The notes beneath the pieces are model-generated. The model saw only the letters and a list, made by a program, of their open reading frames with translations. It ran no database searches and was not told the DNA's origin. Source: Mangrovimonas sp. YM274 (GTDB lineage Bacteria > Bacteroidota > Bacteroidia > Flavobacteriales > Flavobacteriaceae). Taken from it: a stretch of 64,000 bases of DNA. A program made the translations under genes and the position numbers. The stretch spans positions 3,467,501 to 3,531,500 of the forward strand of contig NZ_CP133091.1 in the NCBI RefSeq assembly GCF_030908385.1, given 5' to 3'. This document shows positions 47,721 through 55,742 of this stretch, piece after piece; within the stretch, counting starts at the first letter, position 1; the number at the start of each line of letters is the position of its first letter.

Positions 47721-48707
47721 TTACATGTCTAATAAATAGGCAAAAATTAGTGGTGCCACAATGGTTGCATCACTTTCTATTATATATTTTGGTGTATCGA
47801 TATCTAGTTTACCCCAAGTAATCTTTTCATTAGGCACTGCTCCTGAATAGGAACCGTAACTAGTTGTAGAGTCACTAATTTGACAAAAATAACTCCAGAA
47901 TGGGGTGTCTGTACGTTCCATATCCTGATACAACATTGGCACAACACAAATAGGGAAATCGCCAGCGATTCCTCCTCCTATTTGAAAGAAACCAATTCCG
48001 TTTTCAGAATTGTCTGTATACCAATCGGCCAAAAAGGTCATATACTCAATTCCCGACTTCATGGTACTGGCTTTCAACTCGCCTTTCAGAACGTAGCTGG
48101 CAAAGATATTACCCATGGTACTGTCTTCCCAGCCTGGTACAATAATAGGCAAATTCTTTTCGGCAGCCGCATACATCCATGAATCTTTTAGGTCGATTTC
48201 GTAGTATTCTTCCAAGACTCCTGACAACAGCATTTTATACATAAATTCGTGTGGAAAATAACGTTCTCCCTTGTCTTCAGCATCTTTCCATATTTTATGG
48301 ATATGCTTTTGAAGTCGTCTGAACGCTTCTTCTTCTGGGATACAAGTATCGGTTACTCTATTCAATCCTTGCTCCAATAAATCCCATTCTTCCTGCGGGG
48401 TTAAATCTCTGTAATTTGGAACTCTTTTATAGTGAGAATGAGCGACCAAATTCATGATATCCTCTTCTAAGTTGGCTCCTGTACAAGAAATTATCTGCAC
48501 TTTATCTTGACGAATCATTTCGGCAAATATCTTACCCAATTCGGCCGTACTCATGGCGCCTGCCAACGACACCAACATTTTGGCCCCTTTGTTCAATTGT
48601 TCCTCATAACCTTTTGCAGCATCTACAAGAGCCGCAGCATTGAAATGTAAATAGTACTTTTCAATGAATTGTGAAATATGTCCTTTAGTTGTCTTCGTCA
48701 TCATCAC
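47721..48707 (-). CDS. Deoxyhypusine synthase-family protein (probable homospermidine synthase)
   Basis: 328-residue NAD-dependent enzyme of the deoxyhypusine synthase fold. The catalytic-lysine motif WGK is at residues 298-300 (in ITWGKLD), matching the lysine of the eukaryotic enzyme, and NAD-site patterns (SLAGAMSTAELG, SCTGANLEEDIMN) are intact. Bacteria lack the eIF5A hypusine substrate as such, and bacterial members are known to make sym-homospermidine from putrescine. Placement directly after agmatinase fits that role. It overlaps the agmatinase gene by 23 bases. Exact product is inference. Confidence 0.88.
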   Translation of the reverse strand: MMMTKTTKGHISQFIEKYYLHFNAAALVDAAKGYEEQLNKGAKMLVSLAGAMSTAELGKIFAEMIRQDKVQIISCTGANLEEDIMNLVAHSHYKRVPNYRDLTPQEEWDLLEQGLNRVTDTCIPEEEAFRRLQKHIHKIWKDAEDKGERYFPHEFMYKMLLSGVLEEYYEIDLKDSWMYAAAEKNLPIIVPGWEDSTMGNIFASYVLKGELKASTMKSGIEYMTFLADWYTDNSENGIGFFQIGGGIAGDFPICVVPMLYQDMERTDTPFWSYFCQISDSTTSYGSYSGAVPNEKITWGKLDIDTPKYIIESDATIVAPLIFAYLLDM

Positions 48708-49629
48708 TAAATTTAGAAAATTTATTTATACCTAAACTGTTCTCATTAAAATTATTATCAAAATCTTCATCAGCACCACTACCTAAAAACTTATAAGACA
48801 GCATTTTATAATACAATTTTGCAGCTAAAAAGTCTGAAGATTTATCATTTTCATTAGGGCAAAGCTCAACAATGTCAAAACCAACAACATTGCGTTCTTC
48901 AAACACCTGCTTCAAAAAATCCAAGGTTTCGTACCAAAATAATCCACCTGGTTCCGGAGTTCCAGTACTAGGCATAATAGAAGGATCCAATGCATCCAAA
49001 TCGAAGGTGATAAAGACATTATCTGTCAGTTGATCGATTACATTGTCCACCCAAGAATCATCTGCCGCCATTTCATGCGCAAAGTAGATTTTCTCTTCAT
49101 CCATTACGGAAGTCTCTTTGATATCCATGGAACGAATGCCAACCTGAATCAAATTGATAGTTTGACTAGCTTCGTACATGGCACAAGCGTGGTTGAATTT
49201 GGAGCCATCGTAAGATTTTCTCAAATCGGCATGCGCATCGATATGCAACACCGTAAGGTTATCAAACAACTCATTGAAAGCTCTAATACTTCCTATGGAA
49301 ATAGAATGCTCCCCTCCAAACAAAGTTACAAACTTGTTGCGTTTAATATACTTTTTGGTAGCCTGGTGAACTGCCTCTACCATCGCTTCAGGCGAGACGT
49401 CTTCGGTTACTGGGTCTGCAAGGTAAATACCTTGTTTGTAAACTTCAGTATTGGTTTCAATATCGTAAAGCTCCATATTTTCAGAAGCATGTAAAAAAGC
49501 CTCAGGGCCTTTATCTGCCCCTTTTTGCCATGTACTTGTACCATCATAAGGTACAGGGATCAACACAATTTTTGAACTGTCCAATTTGGAATATTCCTCA
49601 GAAATCCCAGCATAAGATTTATTGCTCAT
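48685..49629 (-). CDS. speB: Agmatinase (ureohydrolase)
   Basis: 314-residue manganese enzyme that splits agmatine to putrescine and urea. Arginase-family metal motifs are complete: GGEHSISIG, HIDAHADLR and FDLDALDPS, with the substrate loop TGTPEPGG. It overlaps the arginine decarboxylase by 11 bases and the following gene by 23 bases, so the operon is tightly translationally coupled. The pathway context favours agmatinase over arginase or formimidoylglutamase. Confidence 0.92.
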   Translation of the reverse strand: MSNKSYAGISEEYSKLDSSKIVLIPVPYDGTSTWQKGADKGPEAFLHASENMELYDIETNTEVYKQGIYLADPVTEDVSPEAMVEAVHQATKKYIKRNKFVTLFGGEHSISIGSIRAFNELFDNLTVLHIDAHADLRKSYDGSKFNHACAMYEASQTINLIQVGIRSMDIKETSVMDEEKIYFAHEMAADDSWVDNVIDQLTDNVFITFDLDALDPSIMPSTGTPEPGGLFWYETLDFLKQVFEERNVVGFDIVELCPNENDKSSDFLAAKLYYKMLSYKFLGSGADEDFDNNFNENSLGINKFSKFSDDDEDN

Positions 49630-51019
49630 GGTAACCTAAAATTTTAAGTAAGTCTTCACTTTTTTGTTGTTCGCTAAATAATTTTGTTGTGATGTTGCCA
49701 TCTTCATCTTTGTCTATTAGAATATGTTTTGGAGAAGGAATCAAGCAGTGTTGCAAACCTCCAAAGCCTCCAATAGTCTCTTGGTATGCTCCTGTATTAA
49801 AGAATCCTATATATAACGGTTTATCCTTATTGTATTTCGGTAGATAAATCGCATTCATGTGCTGTTCGCTATTGTAATAATCGTCACTATCGCATGTCAA
49901 ACCGCCTAGAAGTACACGCTCGTAGCTATCGTTCCATCTATTTATTGGAAGCATGACAAAACGCTTGTTAATAGCCCAGGTATCCGGCAAGGTTGTGATG
50001 AAGGAAGAATTGATCATATTCCATTTTTCGCGATCGTTCTGCTGCTTTTGATACAGCACCTCATAAATGGCTCCACCACTCTCACCAACGGTAAAACTTC
50101 CAAATTCGGTAAAAATGTTTGGCACATCTACCTCTTCCTCTTTACATATCAAGTTGATCTGGTTTACAATTTCATCAACCATATACTCGTAATCAAACTC
50201 AAACCCTAACGAATTTTTGATAGGAAAACCTCCACCAATATTCAGGCTGTCCAAGGTTGGACAAACCCTTTTAAGATTGACATACACCTTCAAACATTTG
50301 GTAAGCTCATTCCAATAGTAAGCATTGTCGCGAATCCCCGTATTGATAAAGAAATGCAACATTTTAAGCTCTACCTTATTGTTCTCTTTAATCTGCTTAT
50401 TATAGAAGGGCACAATGTTCTTGTATCCAATTCCCAATCTAGAGGTATAAAACTCAAATTTTGGTTCTTCTTCGGAAGCAATCCGAATGCCCACCTTATA
50501 TTTCCCCTCAATTTCTTGTGAAAGCAAATCCAATTCCTCGTAATTATCGATAATGGGAATACAGTTTTTGTGTCCCTCATTAATCAATCTTGCTATGTTG
50601 GTAATGTATTGGGCTCGCTTAAACCCATTACTGATCACGTAGGTATTATTGGTAATTTTCCCTTCCTTTTTAAGGGACTCCACAATATCAATATCAAATG
50701 CCGAAGAGGTTTCAATATGGATGTCATTCTTTAATGCCTCGTTAAGTACATGCTTAAAATGAGAACTCTTGGTACAATAACAATAGTTATACTTTCCTTT
50801 GTAGCCATGCTTTTTAATGGCCTCTGCAAACCAACCTTTTGCTTTATTGATGTTATTTGAAATCTGGGGTAAATAGGTAAACTTCAATGGTGAACCATAG
50901 GTTTCCACCAATTGCTTTAAATCTATGTCATGAAACTGCAGGTTGCTACCTTCCAGTTTAAATTCTTCTTGAGGAAAATAAAAGGACTGATTGATTAAAT
51001 CAATATATTTAGTATTCAT
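49619..51019 (-). CDS. speA: Arginine decarboxylase (PLP fold III)
   Basis: 466-residue PLP-dependent decarboxylase of the alanine racemase/ornithine decarboxylase fold. The PLP-lysine is in YCTKSSHFKHV (near residue 85), the glycine loop is LNIGGGFPIKN, and the C-terminal substrate motif lies near CDSDDYYN. It is about 190 residues shorter than E. coli SpeA and belongs to a distinct bacterial group. Its place before agmatinase supports arginine as the substrate, giving agmatine. It is the first gene of the operon. Confidence 0.88.
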   Translation of the reverse strand: MNTKYIDLINQSFYFPQEEFKLEGSNLQFHDIDLKQLVETYGSPLKFTYLPQISNNINKAKGWFAEAIKKHGYKGKYNYCYCTKSSHFKHVLNEALKNDIHIETSSAFDIDIVESLKKEGKITNNTYVISNGFKRAQYITNIARLINEGHKNCIPIIDNYEELDLLSQEIEGKYKVGIRIASEEEPKFEFYTSRLGIGYKNIVPFYNKQIKENNKVELKMLHFFINTGIRDNAYYWNELTKCLKVYVNLKRVCPTLDSLNIGGGFPIKNSLGFEFDYEYMVDEIVNQINLICKEEEVDVPNIFTEFGSFTVGESGGAIYEVLYQKQQNDREKWNMINSSFITTLPDTWAINKRFVMLPINRWNDSYERVLLGGLTCDSDDYYNSEQHMNAIYLPKYNKDKPLYIGFFNTGAYQETIGGFGGLQHCLIPSPKHILIDKDEDGNITTKLFSEQQKSEDLLKILGYHEQ

Positions 51020-51091
51020 TTTTTTATTTTATGGATTAAAAGTGTGAATTAAAAACTAATTCAATATTAAGTTAAGAATAAAAAAAGAATA

Positions 51092-51244
51092 TCAAAGCTG
51101 CAATTGCGCTTGAGTAGTAGGAATAAAGCCATAACTGTGTTGGCTCACCAAAGGGTTTTGGGCGGAAGTTAGCTTTAAAATCCGGACACTCATCTTATGA
51201 GTTGCTTTTGAATATGACTTCCTAATTTTCAAAAGCCCGAACAT
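51092..51244 (-). CDS. Possible 50-residue leader ORF before the polyamine operon
   Basis: An ATG-to-TGA frame of 50 codons on the minus strand, ending 72 bases before the arginine decarboxylase start. The product is basic in its first half (MFGLLKIRKSYSKATHKMS) and ends GFIPTTQAQLQL. It fills much of the 321-base gap. It may be a leader peptide or an unrelated small protein. I know no family for it, and a frame of this length can arise by chance. Confidence 0.35.
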   Translation of the reverse strand: MFGLLKIRKSYSKATHKMSVRILKLTSAQNPLVSQHSYGFIPTTQAQLQL

Positions 51245-51340
51245 AAAAACAGTACTCATTTGTTCAGCTATAAGAAGTACAAATGACGTATAAAAAATTG
51301 AATTACAACCCTTTTTTGAGAAAAAAATTACAATTTTTAA

Positions 51341-52180
51341 CTATAACATTTTCAACAAGTTAACCTCTTGTTCCGAAAGAAGTTTCCAATGCCCTCTAGG
51401 GAGATCCTTTTTGGTAAGATGCGCTATGGCCACACAGTCTATCTTGATAATATCATATCCCAAGTGATCAAAAATTGTACGAATAATAGTGTTACCCGTA
51501 TTTTTAATTTTTAATCCGATAAGATTTTTACTTTGTCCTTCGATATAGCTTACTTCCTCAACAGCAACAAGCTTTCCATCTATCTTAAGACCTTCCTGAA
51601 TTTTCTTTAAATCCTCGTACTTCAGATTCTTATCCAAATCAATCTGAAACAATCTTGGCACACCGTTTTTGGAGTTGGTAAATTTTTTCACCACAGCTTC
51701 ATCATTGGTAAACAACAACAACCCTGTAGAATTGCGCCCCAAACGTCCAATAGGCTTCACCCTTGACGACGTAGCATTAGCAATCAAATCCATAACCGTC
51801 ATGCCCTTAGCATTACTAGTGGTAGTTGCAAATCCTTTAGGTTTGTTTAAAAGTACATAGGCTTTTTTCTCTGGGTTAATACGGGAACCATCAAAGCGCA
51901 CCTCATCCTCCAGTTTTACCTTATAGCCCATTTCAGTAACCACTTTACCATTTACAGTCACTAAGCCCATGGCAATATTCATATCGGCATCACGTCTAGA
52001 ACAAACTCCTGAATTGGCAATGTATTTGTTGAGCCTAATCTCATCTGGATTGGAACTTGAAGCTGGTTTGGATTTTGGCTTTATTGGTGCATTCCCTCTT
52101 GCATAGCTTTTTTTGTTGCTTGTTCTTCCACCTCTTCCTGAAGGTCCACCCTTTCTGTCACTCCCCTGTTTTCTGCTCAT
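51341..52180 (-). CDS. RluB/RsuA-family pseudouridine synthase-like protein lacking catalytic Asp
   Basis: 279-residue protein with a basic disordered N-terminus (about 1-45), an S4 RNA-binding domain (about 46-95, IRLNKYIANSGVCSRRDAD) and a pseudouridine synthase domain (about 105-275). The family motif GRLD, which carries the catalytic Asp, reads GRLG here (Gly148, codon GGG), while the surrounding residues (PIGRLGRNSTGLLLFTND) are otherwise normal. Catalysis by the usual mechanism is therefore doubtful; RNA binding looks intact. It may be an RNA-binding relative or rRNA assembly factor. It has its own promoter. Confidence 0.82.
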   Translation of the reverse strand: MSRKQGSDRKGGPSGRGGRTSNKKSYARGNAPIKPKSKPASSSNPDEIRLNKYIANSGVCSRRDADMNIAMGLVTVNGKVVTEMGYKVKLEDEVRFDGSRINPEKKAYVLLNKPKGFATTTSNAKGMTVMDLIANATSSRVKPIGRLGRNSTGLLLFTNDEAVVKKFTNSKNGVPRLFQIDLDKNLKYEDLKKIQEGLKIDGKLVAVEEVSYIEGQSKNLIGLKIKNTGNTIIRTIFDHLGYDIIKIDCVAIAHLTKKDLPRGHWKLLSEQEVNLLKML

Positions 52181-52200
52181 GGTTACTAAATTTTACTTTG

Positions 52201-52232
52201 CAAAGATAGACGATAATTGCTTGCTTAAACAA
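52201..52232 (-). promoter_or_regulatory. Promoter for the RluB-like gene
   Basis: On the minus strand: TTG (52232-52230), a 21-base spacer, then TATCTTTG (52208-52201), matching TTG-N21-TAnnTTTG. It overlaps the stop of the upstream UbiA gene. Transcription would start about 15 bases before the ATG at 52180. Confidence 0.55.
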
Positions 52233-53139
52233 TTAAAGTGATTTTATCCAACACAAGAGAAATGTCGATAAGAGGAATGCTCACCACGCCAGCTAAAATT
52301 ATTATTTTCAATATGTTATGCAAAATCAAATATTGAAATTTCGAATGAGATTTCCATAACAATACTTGAAAGAGCATCAGCAGGGCCAAGCTGAAATAGA
52401 AGAAATAGCTCATTTTGCCTACTTGAAACTTACAAATAAGCAATAGTGTAGGCACTAAAGTAAGGATACCCAAAACGGTCAACATAGTTTTGGTCGCCTT
52501 CTCTCCATAAACAATTGGAATGGTATGATAGTCTTGAGCCAAATCTCCTTTTATGTTCTCCAAATCCTTGGTAAGCTCTCTCATTGAGATAATTAAGAAT
52601 AAAAACATGGCATGGACAAAAATGACATGCTCGAAGTTTTTATAATATATAAAAATCACGAAAAACGGGGTAATGGTAAGTACAGCAGACGTTAAATTAC
52701 CAATAAAAGGCAAACGTTTCAACTTATGTGAATACAGCCAAATGGCAAAAATATACACCGAAAAGAACAACACTGCCTTAAACGACACATAGCTAGCCAA
52801 AATCACCGCGATAAAATTCAGAACGAAGTAAAAGGAAAGCTTGGTATTTTGACTCACCAACTTATCCAACATCGATTTTTGCGGACGGTTAATCAAGTCC
52901 TTTTCGGAGTCGTAGAAATTATTGATAATGTAGCCACCTGCAATCACCGCTGAAGAAGCCAATACCAACATCAACAAATTCACATCGAAAATAACCTCCT
53001 TGACAGACTTGTCGTGGGCCAGAATGTAGATAGAAGCCAAGTATTGGGCAACAACCATCATCAAGATATTGTAACCTCGAACCACAGAAAACATGCTAAA
53101 AAACTTTAGCAGGATATGTTTTTGTTTTCTGGACAGCAT
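52225..53139 (-). CDS. UbiA-family prenyltransferase
   Basis: 304-residue membrane enzyme with about eight or nine helices. The two Asp-rich prenyl-diphosphate sites are present: NNFYDSEKDLINRP (near residues 88-101) and DLENIKGDLAQDYHTIP (near 190-206). In automated annotation such Bacteroidota proteins are often named geranylgeranylglycerol-phosphate geranylgeranyltransferase, the archaeal ether-lipid enzyme, but the acceptor cannot be told from sequence; a quinone head group is possible. It lies 13 bases after mevalonate kinase, so prenyl donor synthesis and use are co-transcribed. Confidence 0.85.
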   Translation of the reverse strand: MLSRKQKHILLKFFSMFSVVRGYNILMMVVAQYLASIYILAHDKSVKEVIFDVNLLMLVLASSAVIAGGYIINNFYDSEKDLINRPQKSMLDKLVSQNTKLSFYFVLNFIAVILASYVSFKAVLFFSVYIFAIWLYSHKLKRLPFIGNLTSAVLTITPFFVIFIYYKNFEHVIFVHAMFLFLIISMRELTKDLENIKGDLAQDYHTIPIVYGEKATKTMLTVLGILTLVPTLLLICKFQVGKMSYFFYFSLALLMLFQVLLWKSHSKFQYLILHNILKIIILAGVVSIPLIDISLVLDKITLIV

Positions 53140-53152
53140 TTAAGGGCTCTGT

Positions 53153-54082
53153 TTAAAAGTTATAAACAACCTCCAGCTTGTGTCCCTTAAGTGCCTGTTT
53201 CGCCTTTTCTAAGTCTTCCGTAAATCCAAGAATGTAGCCTCCACCACCAGAGCCACATAATTTCAGGTAGTAATCGTTGGTTTCAATCCCTTGTTTCCAA
53301 AGGTCGTGGAATTGTTTAGGGATCATAGGTTTAAAATGATGCAGAACCACCTTAGACAATTGCTTGGTGTTTTTGAACAAAGATTTAAAATCACCTTTCA
53401 AGAAATCCTCCACACAGGCATCGGTATGTTTAATGAACTGATCTTTGATCATGTTTCTAAAGCCTTCCTGCTTCATGTTTTCCATGAAAATCTGCACCAT
53501 AGGAGCAGTTTCCCCAATAATACCACTATCCAATAAAAACACAGCGCCTTTGCCATCGGTTTTCTGCGACGGAATTCCTGTAGCCTCAATATTGTCTTTG
53601 GAATTGATAAGAATTGGTAAACTCAAATAACTGTTTAAAGGATCAAGTCCAGAAGATTTTCCGTGAAAAAAGGATTCCATTTCAGAAAAAATAAGTTTCA
53701 GCTTTAAGAGCTTCTCTCTGGTTAAATTTTCAAGAACCGTAATTTTATCTTGGGCATACTTATCATAGATAGCTGCTACCAAAGCACCACTACTCCCTAC
53801 TCCATAGCCCTGAGGAATGGAAGAGTCAAAGTACATCCCGGCATCAATATCCTTTTTTAACGTTTCCAAATCAAAAGTTACCAAACCTGTAGCCAACTGC
53901 CCCAAGAACGTTGCAAAGTCGCGTAAATTTTGATTGGAGTTTTTGGAAGCTTCGGTAGGCACATCGGCCACTTTAAGAGCTCCGTTGTAAAAGTTATAAG
54001 GTATTGACAATCCCTTGGAATCCTTGATGATTCCATATTCTCCGAAGAGTAATATTTTAGAGTAAAATAGAGGTCCTTTCAT
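53153..54082 (-). CDS. mvk: Mevalonate kinase (GHMP family)
   Basis: 309-residue GHMP kinase. The N-terminal substrate segment SKILLFGEYGII, the ATP loop PQGYGVGSSGALVAAIYD and the C-terminal GSGGGGYILGF are intact. The Asp/Glu base lies in the GKSSGLDPLNSY region. It sits between mvaD (37 bases upstream) and the UbiA gene. The minus-strand sequence TATATTTG at 54112-54105 could be a -7 box. It probably phosphorylates mevalonate, though with the GYDIA kinase elsewhere the two kinase steps could be shared the other way round. Confidence 0.85.
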   Translation of the reverse strand: MKGPLFYSKILLFGEYGIIKDSKGLSIPYNFYNGALKVADVPTEASKNSNQNLRDFATFLGQLATGLVTFDLETLKKDIDAGMYFDSSIPQGYGVGSSGALVAAIYDKYAQDKITVLENLTREKLLKLKLIFSEMESFFHGKSSGLDPLNSYLSLPILINSKDNIEATGIPSQKTDGKGAVFLLDSGIIGETAPMVQIFMENMKQEGFRNMIKDQFIKHTDACVEDFLKGDFKSLFKNTKQLSKVVLHHFKPMIPKQFHDLWKQGIETNDYYLKLCGSGGGGYILGFTEDLEKAKQALKGHKLEVVYNF

Positions 54083-54119
54083 GTATAAGAGCGATTACCT
54101 TAAACAAATATACGATTAA

Positions 54120-55202
54120 TTATAATATTTGGTTTGCGCCCAAACCAATTTGGTCGCAAATATATTGCTCATTTTGACAATAGCCAACCAACTCGTCCTT
54201 AATAAATTCCAAAATTTGGGTTGCTTCTGCTTTTGGATACAGCACATGTACATTCGCACCAGCGTCCAAAGTAAATCCTATGTGAAGCCCTGTCTTTTCT
54301 CGGAAAACCCATATTTTTTGGATGATTTCAAGGGTATTTGGTTTCATCAAAATGAAATACGGCATGCTCGTCATCATCATAGCATGAAGCGTAAGCGCCT
54401 CACTTTCTATAAGGGCAATGAATTGGTTTAAATCGCCAGTTTCTAGAATCGGCTTTAATTTTGCTAGATTGTCATGAGCTTGTTCAAAACGTTGTGTCGC
54501 AAAAGGATGGCCGTACATCAAATTGTGCCCAACCGTACTGCTCACCTGTTTTTCACCTCGATCCACTAACAAGATTGTATCTTGATAGTCCTTAAAATTA
54601 TCGTGAACTACATATGGATACTTTATTCCAAACAAATCAGTACTACCTTCAACCGTTTCGTTTTCTCCCCAAACAATCAAATCTCCTTCAATACTTCTGC
54701 AGGCACTTCCCGATCCCAAACGTGCTAAAAAAGAGGCTTTGGCTTTAAACTCTTCCTTTGAAATTTTAGGATTCAATTCCCTCTCTATACTCATGAGGCA
54801 CAATGCCAAGGCACTCATGCCGCTTGCAGAAGAAGCAATCCCAGAACTATGCGGAAAGGAATTGGAGGTTTCTATCTTAAATTGAAAACGCTTTAAAAAT
54901 GGCAAATAGCTTTCAACTCTCTGAAAAAATGTAGCAATTTTCGGTTTAAAGTCCTCCTTTTCCTTGCCATCCAAAAACACTTCAAACTCAAAGTCATCAT
55001 GATTGTCTTTGGCTGTATATGTAAGGGTGGTAATGGTTTTACAATTGTTCAGCGTAAAACTGATGGATGGATTCTCTGGAATTTGATCTTTCTTTTTCCC
55101 CCAATATTTCACCAGTGCAATGTTACTTGGCGACTCCCAAGTCACCTTGCCATTTGCAACTTGATTACTGTATGGCTTTGGGATAAAATCGTTTGCTGTC
55201 AT
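54120..55202 (-). CDS. mvaD: Diphosphomevalonate decarboxylase
   Basis: 360-residue GHMP-family decarboxylase that makes isopentenyl diphosphate in the last mevalonate step. The start motif ESPSNIALVKYWGKKKDQI, the ATP loop PHSSGIASSASGMSALALC and the signature SGSACRSIEG are all present, as is the catalytic Asp region LDAGANVHVLYP near the end. The sequence supports this family over homologous phosphomevalonate decarboxylases, but the exact phosphorylation state of the substrate is not certain. A -7-like TATCTTTG lies at 55228-55221 on the minus strand. Confidence 0.92.
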   Translation of the reverse strand: MTANDFIPKPYSNQVANGKVTWESPSNIALVKYWGKKKDQIPENPSISFTLNNCKTITTLTYTAKDNHDDFEFEVFLDGKEKEDFKPKIATFFQRVESYLPFLKRFQFKIETSNSFPHSSGIASSASGMSALALCLMSIERELNPKISKEEFKAKASFLARLGSGSACRSIEGDLIVWGENETVEGSTDLFGIKYPYVVHDNFKDYQDTILLVDRGEKQVSSTVGHNLMYGHPFATQRFEQAHDNLAKLKPILETGDLNQFIALIESEALTLHAMMMTSMPYFILMKPNTLEIIQKIWVFREKTGLHIGFTLDAGANVHVLYPKAEATQILEFIKDELVGYCQNEQYICDQIGLGANQIL

Positions 55203-55211
55203 TTGCTCATT

Positions 55212-55742
55212 TTATGCCGACAAAGATAACAACTTTAGCATAGTTTTATAGTTTCTTGCCGTGGCAGTCACCTTTAATTTCCGTTCAAAGAAATTATTAT
55301 TGTATTTAGCCCTTCCATACCCCAGGGAGCAATAAAAATAGATACAATCTCCTATTATGACAAATTCTTCATTGGGGTAAGATACTTGCGAAGCTTCCGC
55401 TACCAATGTTGAATCTGGAGTATCAAATAATAGCGTAAAATAGCTGTTTTGTTTTTTCTCTTCGGAAAAAGGACAAGCATCAAAAACTTGTTGCAATTTC
55501 TCTGGCGACAACACCAAAACCGGAACATCAAAACCGAACTCCGATTGAATGGCCGATTGGATTTTCTCCTGCAAATTCAAAAGATTGGTTTCAGAAGACT
55601 TGAAAACCACATTCCCACTTTGAATATACGTTTGCACCTCTTCCAAACCGGAAGCGATTAGAAGCTCCCTCAATTGAGCCATGGGAACTTTTTTCTGTCC
55701 GCTCACGTTAATCCCTCTTAATAATGCAATGTAAGTGTTCAT
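55212..55742 (-). CDS. DUF1697-family protein
   Basis: 176-residue cytoplasmic protein of DUF1697, with the family start YIALLRGINVSGQKKVPMAQL and the TYIQSGNVVF motif, then FFERKLKVTATARNYKTM near the end. The family is widespread and has no known function. It overlaps the flavoprotein gene by 4 bases and ends 9 bases before mvaD. Confidence 0.88.
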   Translation of the reverse strand: MNTYIALLRGINVSGQKKVPMAQLRELLIASGLEEVQTYIQSGNVVFKSSETNLLNLQEKIQSAIQSEFGFDVPVLVLSPEKLQQVFDACPFSEEKKQNSYFTLLFDTPDSTLVAEASQVSYPNEEFVIIGDCIYFYCSLGYGRAKYNNNFFERKLKVTATARNYKTMLKLLSLSA

